Source: Phycomyces nitens (taxonomy: Eukaryota; Mucoromycota; Mucoromycetes; Mucorales; Phycomycetaceae). From it: a DNA stretch of 64,000 bases. Made by a program: the position numbers and the translations under genes. The notes beneath the pieces are model-generated. The model was given only the letters and a program-made list of their open reading frames with translations. It was not told the DNA's origin and did not search any database. The stretch is taken from the NCBI GenBank assembly GCA_022702545.1, contig JAHRBC010000003.1, positions 7,936,001 to 8,000,000 of the forward strand. The letters are read 5' to 3'. This document shows positions 1 through 10,200 of this stretch, piece after piece (position 1 is the first letter of the stretch; every line of letters begins with the position of its first letter).

Positions 1-384
1 CGATGAAGGACAATGAAATAAAAGAAATGCCAATATGCAGGAAAATGACTTGAGTTGTAAATAAAGGAAGATGGTGGTTGATGTGCACAGACATGGATAT
101 GGGGAAGGGAAAGGTGAGATGATGACAAAAAGGTGGGTACAAATGACAAATAAGGAAATGATAATGAGAGGTTTAAAATGAGAGCGAGGGTAACAAATAA
201 GGAAAATCAAAGGAGTGCAGAAGAAAGATAAATATGTGAGAAGTAAAGTGACTTGCGATTGGGAAAAGGTGACATTGCTAGTTGATCAGAAGGCTACGTC
301 ACACTTTTTGGCAGAGAGGGCTTTGGAAAGTCACATGAATAGGTGAGAAGTGGTCAAAGCTACAAATGCTACAATATTCATGTT
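1..384 (-). mobile_element. Partial solo LTR (G family, copy G0), cut by window edge
   Basis: Read on the minus strand, this stretch aligns by eye with the first part of the LTR at 390-1578: the same order of AGCTTTG, TGATCAACT, a CACCTTT/CACCTTTT motif and GCAAGTCAC, then a long pyrimidine-rich tract. Its left part lies outside the window. A T5 spacer (385-389 on minus) separates it from the next LTR. The pyrimidine-rich tract holds no credible gene. Confidence 0.6.
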
Positions 385-389
385 AAAAA

Positions 390-1578
390 TGACGCGTGTT
401 GAGTTTGTTGTGAGTAAAAACGAGTCAGAAAAATATAGTAAATTGAATACCTCACATTGACAATAACGAGGGTGCGATAAAAAATGAATATAACGGGGGT
501 AGAACCACAATTCAAAGACAGCAAGAGGACAAAAGAAGAGAAAATAAAGAAATAGACAGAGATATATGAACTTCGCTCAGGACAGTTAGATATATTCTTG
601 ACAGCAATGGATACAAGGGATAGGAATACAAATAGAGAGAGAGAACTAGATAATTTTGCTCAGGACAATTAATCAAGTTGACAGCAAGGTACTGGGAAGT
701 TACAAAATCAGGAAAAAGGGAAAAGGATGAAAAGGAAAATCAATCTTGGCACGAAGTATGTTTAGGAATTTCTATACAAGACAATTCACTAATTCAGGGA
801 CGGAAAATAAGAGAGAGATAACTGATAATTTTTATTGATTGAAATTTTGGTCTCTTATATAGACTTCGTAAAATGTTACTTAGTGATAAATGATGAATTG
901 ATTAATAATAAAATATAGAAATTGGGTGTGTGAATGAAAGGTAGAACAGTATATGAGATAATAGATAAGGATAATAATGACCTTGGGGGGAGAGGTATGA
1001 GATGATAAGACAAAATAAGATATGATAGTATGAGAAAATAGGATATACAGGGAAGGTGATAATATAAAAATGGAGGACAAATATGATAAGACAAAATGAG
1101 ATATGAAAATGTGCAAAGACAATGTAAATATGAAGTATGAAGATATGGATAACAGTAATATGATAAAGTGAGCAGTGTGAGAGAAGGGACAGAGGTATGA
1201 AGGGGTATGAATAAAATGAAGTGCCGATGTGTGAGAGGGTGTAAAGAGGTAGATAACATGAAGAGAAAGATAAGTGTGCACAGACAGCAACGTGGGGAGA
1301 AGGGAAAAGAAGATAGATAACAAAAATAGTATACAATAGATAAATATGGAAATGGATAGGAGGGGTTTGAAATGAGAGCGAGGGTGACAAATATAGAAAT
1401 CAAAGAAGTGCAGATAAAAGGGAGATATGAGAAATAAGGTGACTTGCAAATGGAGAAAGGTGATGTTGCCAAGTTGATCAGGATGCTTTGTCATGCTTTC
1501 TAGCAGGGAAGGCCTTGTAAAAGTCACGTGAAATGGAGAGAAGTGAGCAAAGCTGGAAATTCTACAACACCTGTGTCA
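390..1578 (-). mobile_element. Solo LTR (G family, copy G1) 11 bp upstream of tRNA-Arg
   Basis: Minus-strand LTR of about 1.19 kb, starting TGACACAGGTG at 1578 and ending CACGCGTCA at 390, so the termini form a short TGAC...GTCA inverted repeat. It carries a TATA-like TCTATATAAG and a downstream AATAAA-type signal near 830-870. A related plus-strand copy lies at 56626-57638. No internal gag-pol is attached, so it is a solo LTR. The overlapping minus-strand ORFs at 876-1527 read a T/C-rich low-complexity tract and are not genes. Its 5' edge is 11 bp from the mature 5' end of tRNA-Arg and it points away from it. Confidence 0.72.
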
Positions 1579-1589
1579 AAAACATGTGT

Positions 1590-1663
1590 GCCCCCGTGGC
1601 GTAATTGGATAACGCTTCAGACTTCTAATCTGAGGATTGCGGGTTCGACCCCCGTCGGGGGTG
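1590..1663 (+). tRNA. tRNA-Arg (TCT)
   Basis: A full cloverleaf folds by eye. The acceptor stem pairs 1590-1596 with 1656-1662, with a G-U first pair. The D arm starts GGCGTAATTGG, the anticodon stem is TCAGA/TCTGA around loop CTTCTAA (anticodon TCT), and the T arm is GCGGG-TTCGACC-CCCGT. The discriminator is G1663 and no intron is present. A T7 run at 1669-1675 is a plausible Pol III terminator. Internal A and B boxes are intact. It decodes AGA arginine codons. Retrotransposon LTRs lie on both sides. Confidence 0.93.
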
Positions 1664-1714
1664 CTACATTTTTTATCAGGTTTCTATTGTCGTGCCTAAT
1701 TTTGGTGAAACAAG

Positions 1715-2025
1715 TGTCGTTCCTGATCTGGGATGGTTTTCCTTTTACTATAACAAAGCCAAAAGGTCAATCCCACTGGGGAAACAGGAGTATACGTAAA
1801 ATCAAAGAGAGGATAAAAGATGCTTTTTATTATTATGACTTTGGTTATCTTATATAGTTCTCTAACTAATACTGCGCATTATCCCCAGTAGTTATTATAT
1901 GATATTTTCATAAAAGAAGAGACATTGTACTGCGGTTAATGCTCAGGAAGATGTTACTGCGCATAAAGAAGTACTGCGGTTAATCATCTTCAGATTTTAC
2001 GGATTCATCAAAATAATGTCTGACA
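1715..2025 (-). mobile_element. Solo LTR (B family, copy 1)
   Basis: Minus-strand solo LTR that matches, in reverse complement, 37401-37707. Both share GATGAATCCGTAAAATCTG, the ATATAAGATAACC TATA region, the run AATAAAAAG before TCTTTTATCCTCTC, and an end near GATCAGGAAC. The outer limits are approximate because the TGTCTGACA at 2017-2025 is shared with the start of the next LTR. The piece 1688-1714 begins TGTCGTGCC like the element A LTR and looks like a 27-bp remnant of another LTR, starting 24 bp after tRNA-Arg. Confidence 0.6.
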
Positions 2026-2320
2026 CAAGCTCTAGTGACTTGTCTTTACAAATGAGGCATGATTTGAAATGATTATTCATCTGTTTGTAATTACAGAAAT
2101 TTGTAATCTGTTTATAATAATTTTGTAAGAACATTAGACACCTCTTCAGTGTAGTCAAAGATGAATAATCATTTAGAAAACTATATAAGATATCCAAATT
2201 CAAAACAATAAAAATTATCTTTTATCCTCTCTCTTATTTTGAATACTCCTGTGTATTAAAGCTTGACCAATTCAACTACGTTTACAGTGAATTGGAAGAT
2301 AGCCTAGATCAGGAATGACA
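2017..2320 (+). mobile_element. Solo LTR (C family, copy 1)
   Basis: Plus-strand solo LTR with a TATA-like TATATAAGATATCC, the signal AACAATAAAAATT, and the end GATCAGGAATGACA. The 3' two thirds repeat at 56281-56500. The 5' limit is an estimate. Positions 2321-2362 are a short AT-rich spacer with no recognised content. Confidence 0.55.
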
Positions 2321-2362
2321 CTATTATGTCATTTTGTTGTTCTGTCAGAGTTGTGTTGTTTT

Positions 2363-2690
2363 TGTCGTTTTGGATCTGGGTTGTTCTTCCAATGCTATAA
2401 CATAGCCAATGTTGGTCAAATCCACTGGGAATCGTAAACAAGGATAAAAGAGTAAAAAGAGGATAGAAAGATAGATACTTTTTATTCAATGAAATATTGT
2501 CCTCTTTTATATCTTTTCTAAACCTACTCAGCTATCATAAATGTCTGTTTTGGTTTCTAATCTACTTTTGTTATAACTAATGTCTTCTAGGTCTTCAGAG
2601 AGCAAAAGGGAATCAATTCGGTCATCATTCTCAAAAGAGAACTCTGTGTAATTGTCATCTTGATTGGCTGACATTAATTCAGGCACGACA
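2363..2690 (-). mobile_element. LTR of a truncated element-A copy, minus strand
   Basis: A 328-nt minus-strand LTR with the same length and nearly the same sequence as the element A LTRs at 31738-32065 and 36712-37039. It starts TGTCGTGCCTG (read from 2690) and ends ...AAAACGACA. It is the 3' LTR of the truncated copy at 2691-3210, because the polypurine tract and pol end lie directly upstream of it. Confidence 0.82.
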
Positions 2691-3210
2691 TCATCCCCTC
2701 CCCAAACTGTTGATCGTCCTCAAGCAACTAAGGAATCATCAATAACAGAGACATCCAAGGGGGAAGAGGCAGCAGCAAGTAAATCTCAGCAGGCCTGAGC
2801 ACAGGAAGCAGTAGGGTGGAACCAAGTCCGAGAGATTACATTGACCTTGGCCAGTTTCAATCGATCTGCGTGAACCCAAGAAGTGTAGGGAACACCTTCA
2901 ACAGTTGTCAACTTATATACATCAGTGTCTGGGTTCTTGTCGATAACCAAATAGGGACCCATCCAGTTGTATTCCAGGCCGAACTTGTTCTCATGGCGCA
3001 TGAGGACATGGGCACCAATTGCAAACAAGTGAGGTTTCATAATGGCATCCCAACGCTCTTTGTCTTGCAAGCTGTTTGTTCAGACACGAGACTCAGCTTC
3101 TTCGCAGGCTTTACAAAGGTTACGTAAGTAAGTCAGGGCATCAGTGGCAAGGACTTGAGGATCGTCTGGCAGATCGGCACTCATAAAAGGTCGGAGAGGA
3201 TCACCAGGAA
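2691..3210 (-). pseudogene. Truncated Ty3/gypsy pol 3' end (element A family)
   Basis: The minus strand encodes the C-terminal part of pol of an element-A relative, including [15 protein letters not shown] and [20 protein letters not shown], nearly identical to the end of the pol at 34025-36874. The stretch between the last coding part and the LTR contains the same purine-rich GGGGAGGGGATGA tract. All of gag, protease, RT, RNase H and the integrase core are missing. The copy is cut abruptly at 3210, where a CACTGCAAAAAC transposon end begins, so a later DNA-transposon event probably removed the rest. Confidence 0.8.
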
Positions 3211-3684
3211 CACTGCAAAAACTGTGGGGTAAAACCATATATATAACCAGAAATAAATAGGGGAAAAGTTTAGGTTTTCAGGGGAGAACAGAATACTACG
3301 AGTATGGGAGTAAGCAAGGTTTCTCCTGGGCTCAAAGTCGAATCTCATACAGGTGCAAAGTTGAAAACTTTTGGGAGAGTAGGGTTCGTTAGCTTTTTCT
3401 GCATATAGATTTTTGGTGTTTACCAGATTTTTGTGCTTAAAACTATGTTTTTAGTGTAATAGATTATGTGTTTATAAATCGAAAAGACGATTACACACAG
3501 CAAATAAAGTTGGGGAGAAGCTGGCTTTCTCCATGGTATCAAGAATATCCTCAAGCAATTAACCAATCATTGAATACTATTACTGTGCAATCAAGCATAG
3601 AATGATCCCCCCCATTGTTTTATACCCTGTACTTATTAGGTTTATGGTTTATATTTGTGTTTATTGGAAAGAATAGAATGGTTC
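3211..3684. other. Non-coding P-type transposon end fragment
   Basis: Starts with CACTGCAAAAACTGTGGGG, the same type of terminus as the P elements (CACTGC/CACTGG followed by A-runs). The remaining 450 bp hold no ORF and no recognised domain. The last 20 bp (GAAAGAATAGAAT) resemble the P2 arm near 43771. I read it as a terminal fragment of a P-like element. It could also be a short non-autonomous derivative. Confidence 0.35.
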
Positions 3685-4230
3685 CACTGCAAAAAATATA
3701 CACTTTCATTTAGAGATATTTCAGTGGAATTAAAGGTACAAGTGTATCAAAATTGAACTCAATAAACTTTTTTATTTTCAACTGCGCCAGTAGTTTTCAG
3801 TCTGTTCTATTGGATAATAAATATGATTTACCTTTTGGTTGTTACATTTGTGTTATAAAAACTATAAAAAAAAGCATATTTTCAAATGGTTACCCTTTCC
3901 TGTTAATTTTTTTAAATACAAAACAACTCAAAATGTCTTTTTACTCAAGCAACGAAGTTGAATGCAAGTGCTCTGTATGCTCACCAACTGGCAGAACATT
4001 CGAGCTGGTATCAGCCCAAACATATTGCAGACATGTTGCTGATGATATTTTGCGAAGATTACAAAGACAGGATTCATGTATGTACAGACACAAATAATTT
4101 TTTGGCGGAAATTTAATAATATTATATAATATAGCATTGGTCCCTGAAGCAATGGCCATGAATGTGAATGGCAATGGCAATGACATGGAGATTGAGACCA
4201 ACATCATTGTTGAGACTCATGTTGAATGTA
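3685..4230 (+). pseudogene. P-type transposon left end with first two transposase exons (P5)
   Basis: CACTGCAAAAAATATAC at 3685 marks the terminus. The first ATG (3933) lies 248 bp in, as in P1 (242 bp). Exon 1 (3933-4077) encodes a Cys-rich N-terminus, CKCSVCSPTGRTFELVS, followed by H and R/D-rich residues, matching the CYCNKCNNNQQGF start of the P1 transposase. A GTATGT donor and ATATAG acceptor join it in frame to an Asn/Glu-rich exon from 4133. The catalytic exon is absent: sequence homology stops near 4230, where an unrelated repeat begins. It is a dead 5' remnant. Confidence 0.55.
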
Positions 4231-4616
4231 CACTCCCAAGGAGTATTTTGGGTTTTAAAAGCTCATTTCTTTTTGGACATCCATATATAGTAATTTTCGG
4301 GAGAGTTTTTTGCACCTATTTAATCTCAACAGCCAATAACAATGCAGAAATAAAGCATTAATAATACAGTTTATAACAGTTCTCATTGGATAGAATTTCA
4401 CCAACAAGGATTATTTTCGGGTTTTCAAAACTTGTATTTTTTGATTATTCTTAATATAGTAATTATCAGAAGAGATATTTTTTCCAAAAAAATCAAAATT
4501 GCAAATCAAAATGCAAAAATTATTGATAGTACGAATTATAGACAGCATTCATTGGATAGATTTATAGGTTTACAAATTATTTTTATTGGATAAAATTCTC
4601 ATAGCTTTGGGCCAGG
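4231..4616. repeat. Diverged internal repeats, probable transposon subterminal region
   Basis: Two diverged copies of a block containing GGGTTTTAAAA or GGGTTTTCAAAA and then ATATAGTAATT lie near 4246-4310 and 4420-4475. The motif CATTGGATAGA or TATTGGATAAA recurs near 4384, 4550 and 4588. This looks like the subterminal repeat zone of a DNA transposon that inserted into P5. No coding sequence is seen. Confidence 0.3.
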
Positions 4617-5250
4617 GGTTTCTTTCATAAAATGATGCAATGAGGGCATTCCTACCTTGTCAGTTGCTTGATGCTCTTTCAAGATGATATGAATGAGTGC
4701 AGAATCAAATAAGTCTGACCCAAAAGGCAGGAGAGCGGTATCCATTATTTGATAGAATGTCTGGATAAGATAGTATATACAAACCTAACTAATGATAATT
4801 AGCAAACAAAACTCGAATAGATAGATGATAATGTACACACTACCTTACCATACATATTGTTCACAGTTGATTTTATCTAACAAAAGAAGTATGAAAGTTA
4901 ATAATCAACAAGAATACATAGGAAATAAAGTGTTTAATTTTATATCTTATAATATTTTACGCAGCAACTCTTTAAAAACGCGTCATTATATTTGTTGCTA
5001 GATATATAGGAGTCTTATACACACCTTAAACAAAGAGGATGGGCAATAGATGGGCCTTGTACATTGAATGAGCTACTGCTATCTCAAACTGTAAATGAAA
5101 TGCCTATTATAAAAGAAGACATTCATTTAGTTTTTAGTTGAACACAGTGCAGACTTGAATATCTTACAGCAACATAAAGCAGGCTCGAGTAGTCTATTTA
5201 ATAGAGACAGAAAAAGAAGCTTTGTTATATATAATTTGTTACAAAGTAGG
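4617..5250 (-). other. Possible relic exons on the minus strand
   Basis: Several short minus-strand open stretches are bounded by good splice sites. One ends ILKEHQATDK before GTAGGAATG near 4655, and another ends before GTAAGGTAG near 4850. The fragment with KEHQATDK recalls the VMKEHTTAAHD and VMKEHGTAAHD segments of the tnp2-type Q transposases. I could not join the pieces into one frame without stops, so this is at best the decayed 3' end of a transposase gene. Confidence 0.2.
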
Positions 5251-5446
5251 GGTCAAACAAAAATCACTTACCATAAAAAATGTTGAAGAAGCAGAAAGAA
5301 AAGAAAAGAAATAAAAAAATAAATAAAAAATAAATAAATAAAGAACCTGCTAGAAAGATTGCTGCGGTTCAAATTTATGGTATAAATTAAATTGACAAAT
5401 TGTCCAAAGACAAATCAGTTTTGTACCTTATTTACTTCCCTGAACA

Positions 5447-6529
5447 ATGAACAGCCAATTTAACCAGACCAAAAACGTTGCTAAAAAGCATGTTTGTGAA
5501 TTGAACAATTGTGGCAAGCGCTTCCGATACCCAAGTGATCTTGGACGTCATAAGAAAACAACCCATAGATCTACAGAGACTGGCCAGTCCTCCACCCTGA
5601 AGTTCAGAACACTCATGACACCAAACAACAACTTTTTCAATAATGAATAACCATTGGTAGATATCTCCTCCTCTGCCTCAGTTGACCCTGTTCCTGTCAA
5701 TCTCAGTGACATGGTGTTCCATGAAAACGACGAGGCCAGATATCGCAATTCTGTGGATGAGGAAGAGGATGAAGACGAACTTTTGGATGAAAACGTTACA
5801 TTCACGGAATATGTTGGTAATGAACCTGAAGCAGTAGCCGACGAGATTGAGGATCAAACACCAATTGTTGCCAATGGAGAGTTTTTTCCTTTCAGAGACA
5901 AGATACACCAATTAGTGTATCAATTCTACTATCAATCTGGAGGAGACATCTCGCAAAGTTTGATGAAAGACATCATAAAGCTTCTCAATGATGTTACGAA
6001 AGCCAAGGTTGATTATCCTGAAGCAAAAGTACCTGCAGCTGATTCTATATTCAACTTTGATGATAAGAGAAGAACGAAGAACCAGATTCCCTTGCTAAAA
6101 CAGACAGAGCACAAGGTTAAGGTTCAAAAAACTGTCAATGGTCAAGAAGTTGAACAAACCTTGACTTTCCATATGAATCCTCCTTCCGAGGTGCTGAAGT
6201 TGTTGGTTGCGAACCCTTCAGTCACTGATCATCTGTCAAAACTTCCTGATCATACTGAAGGCAAGCTTGTGGATAGCTACCAGTCGCAGAAATGGAAAAC
6301 TGAAAGCTTGTTTCAGCATTCAATGGTGTCTATTCAGATGAATAGTATGGTGAAAGATATCTGGGTCGGTGATCTTGTCGAGGCTGGTCAAATGCAAATG
6401 ATTGTGGACAGATTCTATATACTGAATCATTCAACCATTATGGCTGAGGGTTATCAAGTTGTCACTGTCAATAATACACTCTACCTCCACAATATGCACT
6501 GCAAAAATACCCCCGATTCCCATATGTGA
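5447..6529 (+). pseudogene. C2H2 zinc-finger / tnp2-type transposase N-terminus, truncated
   Basis: An ORF at 5447-5650 encodes one C2H2 finger (HVCELNNCGKRFRYPSDLG then RHKKTTH). After one stop near 5648, a second frame (5654-6529) gives a Glu/Asp-rich stretch, then FFPFRDKIHQLVYQFYYQSG, PPSEVLKLLVANPSV, SQKWKTESLFQHSM and DIWVGDLVE. This order (finger, acidic linker, helical block, 'KW...L' block) is that of the N-terminal third of tnp2/Plavaka-type transposases. The catalytic DDE part is missing. The reading frame ends 87 bp before the LTR of element F. A TAG acceptor before the second frame leaves a small intron possible. Confidence 0.5.
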
Positions 6530-6616
6530 TAGTATGTAAAATTCCGAGTGAAATAAAAAAACAAATTCTAGAATTAAATTGAAATGTTATCTTGCATATA
6601 TAAAAAACAACACATA

Positions 6617-7235
6617 TGTTGTAAATGAGTATTGATCACTGCTGAATCTGAGAGTAAGACTGAAGGATAAAATAATATCCTCAGCTATTCCAGTCAAACG
6701 GATCTGCCTTTATGAGATTATCCAATACACAGATCATCATACACATAATTGATTATTATTTATTATTATTATCGTTATCACCATAATATGGGATATACAG
6801 ATATACACATATTTATCTAATGGCATCATCATATTCCATCTACATATTTCGTTTATTATATGAATACTTGATTGAGAGACTACAACTACAATGAATTAAT
6901 AATTCTAAAACATTACCCAAGTATCTGGGTCGGAATATTAAAATATTACCAATAGCATAAATGCTCTTCTTTACCAAAGCTCTCTGGCTGATCTGACTGG
7001 AGAAGTATCATATCAATAGGTCTCTCTGGATCTTTCCAGAAAGACAATACTCCTGGAAGATGACTCATCGTGATAAATATTACCAAAGCATATACTGAAT
7101 TATAAATCAGAAAACATATAAATATCAGTAGTTAGTTCTGTGTAGAAAGAGAACCTTTTTTCTCGGGAATAAACACCCTACACAAGTTCTCACGAATTCT
7201 TTCGTATCTTTCCAAGTTTATTTCTACCCACAACA
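6617..7235 (+). repeat. 5' LTR of element F
   Basis: 619 nt, TGTTG...CAACA. It contains an AT-rich promoter-like region (TATTATTATTATCG) and ends 19 bp before the gag ATG, so the leader is very short. Confidence 0.93.
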
Positions 7236-7254
7236 TTTTTTTTCGTGAACTACA

Positions 7255-10200
7255 ATGAACTCTCCTGCTGACTTGTTCCCCGCTGGTTTGACCACTGTTC
7301 CTGAGGAGGCTACCTTGTCCCCCATGTCTGCGGATGAACTTTTCTCTGACTTGAGTGCACCTGTCCTGTGTCCGGATGCTGCCCCTGGTTTTGGTTCTGT
7401 TTCTGGTTCTGGTTTCCCTTCTGTTGGTAGAGAAGCAGCTACTGCTTCCTCCTGTGTGGCCGCTCTTAAGGCCGAATTGGGCAATCACATTGAGGCCTTC
7501 AGCGCTGCTCATGTAGCAAACAATGAGCAAGCAGCTGATGATGCACTCCGCAGGATCGAGCGCACAAGATTGGCTATTGCAAGCCTTGAAAAGTGCAGCG
7601 AGATGCTTGCCTCTCCTGGTGCGAACACAGAGAGAGCTGGCCGTGGAGGAGGGTTGACTCTCAACCGAAGAGATCTCCCCAAATTCCAATTGGCTGCTAG
7701 TATCATAAAGCCCTTCCCAAGTGAAGAGGTGTTTGAATCAGTTGGACATTTCCTACGTACCTTTGAGAATGTAATCGAGTCTTCATCCTTGGACATTGAA
7801 AAAGTTTGGATGAAATTCCTGCCGCTCTGCTTGCCTCATACAGATGATGGATGGGTAGAGACGGATCTCAAGAAGTGTAACAGTTGGAAATCGGCGAAAT
7901 CGTGCTTCAACGAAAGACATGGTTCCAGCCTGGTGTCTCGACGATTTACAGACCAGGTCTTTACAATGGTAATGAAGAACACTGAGTCAATCGGTGATTA
8001 CTCCAAGAAGTTCCTCCGAGCGGTATACAATGCTGGTCTAAACAAAGACGATCCTCGTATCGCTGATCGCTTCCTTGCTTCGTTGGCCTTGTCAGTGCAA
8101 ACGTTGATAAAAGTTACCATGGCTCGCTCTCCCAATGGGGAAGCAAAGCGTGAGTGGACTGTGGAGCAGATCACGCAGATTGGCAGAGACATCCTTGGGG
8201 ATGACAATAGGCTCTATGCTGAGGCAACCCGTTTGATTCCTGGTGCCCATGGGCAACCTGAGAAGAAATATGAGGACCATCCCAGAAAGAAGCCACACCA
8301 CCACACCAGCAAGATTACAAAGCATGAGAAAACATTTTTCTGCTCGCACCATGGGAAGAATCCTACCCATGAGTCTAGTAAATGTTTTACCTTGATAAAC
8401 CGCAAGAACAAAGCCAGTAGTCTCAACAGTCGCAATCCATGCAGACGTTGTGGTGAAAACTACCACCACGGTCATGTCTGCAAGAGCAAGAACAATGAGC
8501 CGATTCTAATGGTATCCCAGTCTCCCGCGAAGGATAAGTCTGAGCAGACGCTCAAGGCAATCCAGGACAGGATTGATGAAGACATGGAAGAGATATCGTT
8601 TGAATGTAAGTATCTACTTGACAGAATTGAGAGAAGAATTAAAGCTAATGATGCATTTAATCTTACAACTCCAATCATTATAGAGAACCAGAAGCTCATT
8701 GGGATGATCGATACAGGCAGTTCCCGCACTTTTATAAATTTGAAATGTTTAAATAACAATTTACAAATAACAAAAATAAATGCTTCAATTGGTTTCTTTA
8801 ACTTTCTGTCCAAGAATAGTAGTACAAAGAGATTAGAAAAAACTGATCCTTTGAATTTTAAATATATAAATGGCATTACCTTTAAACATGCACCAGAGGT
8901 GTTAGAGTTTAATATGGGTTTCAATTTCGATATCCTCCTTGGAAGAGATATCTTGGCAAAAATGAATATTGGATTAATTAATGTTGCATATGATATCGAA
9001 GGCGAATATGTCCATTCAGATAATGCAAAAGACTATGCCGCCATTTATGAAAACCTGAATATCGATAAAGAGAAAAAGTTTGAACCTGATAATTCGCCGG
9101 CTGGCACAGCACAGCAACGAGCAGAATTTATGAGCTCTATTAAAGAAGCCTTGGAGGAGAATAAGAATATCCCCGTTGAGTCATACTGTCCTTTATCGGA
9201 ATCTATTATTCGTTTACCCACTAAGGAAGGGGCTACGGCTTACAGACGGCAGTATCCCATACCGCACGCTCTAAGACCAACACTTGACAAGCAAGTAAAA
9301 GAATGGCTTGAGACAGGAACTATTGTAAAGTCCAAGACCAACACTTCCTTTAACAGTCCAATGTTGCTTGTTCCAAAGAGAAACAAAGCTGGTGAGATTG
9401 TTAGTCATAGAGTGTGTTTGGACGTAAGATTGTTGAATCAGATCCTACCTCCTACATTCAATTACCCAATTCCAAAAATCCAAACAATATTCCAAAACTT
9501 GAGTGGAAAGAAATTCTTTACCACACTTGACTTATCCAATGCGTATCATTGTTTCAAAGTTGCACCCGAGGATGTACATAAATTGACATTTACTCATTTA
9601 GATGGGCAACAATATAGCTTTATTAAAGGCTGTTTTGGCTTAAAGATGCTTACTTCACAATTTCAACATGTCATGGCTACTTTATTTGATAAGATTGACT
9701 GTGTACAGAATTTTGTTGATGATTGTATCGTTGCCAGTGAAACATTTGAACAGCATGTAAAAGATGTCAAACTAGTTATTGAGAAATTGTCATCTGCGAA
9801 GTTGATCCTGAACTCAGAAAAATGTGTCTGGTTTCAACATTCAGTGAGATTGCTTGGTTTTGTCGTCAATGAGACAGGCACCAAGGTTGATAAGCGAAAG
9901 TTGACAAATGTTGACAAATGGCCTATTCCTAGAACTGCAAAACAGATTCAGCAATTCATGGGTTTGATCAATTACTTTAGAGATTATATTCCTATGATTT
10001 CAAAGGTAGCTGAGCCTATTTCACGGTTAAGTCATGCCAAGAATGTATCTGATCAATGGACAGATGAGCAGACACAAAGCTTTAAAGCTCTAAAAGACAT
10101 ATTGCACAAAGATTTGATTCTTCATTACGCAGATATGTCACGTGAAATGTATGTGGCCACAGATGCATCCCTTTATGGAGCAGCCTGCTTATTGTTTCAG

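Noticed and set aside
876..1527. Three overlapping minus-strand ORFs of 162-215 codons
   Set aside because: They read a T/C-rich low-complexity tract of a solo LTR in all three frames; the composition (Ser, Leu, Tyr, Ile, Pro) is that of the repeat and no domain is visible. The same applies to plus-strand ORFs at 56654-57135 and 57369-58076.
1528..1857. 109-codon ORF across tRNA-Arg
   Set aside because: It runs through the tRNA and into a solo LTR, so it is a chance frame.
5313..5345. (TAAA)n tract as a functional element
   Set aside because: Simple AT-rich microsatellite; nothing around it suggests a role.
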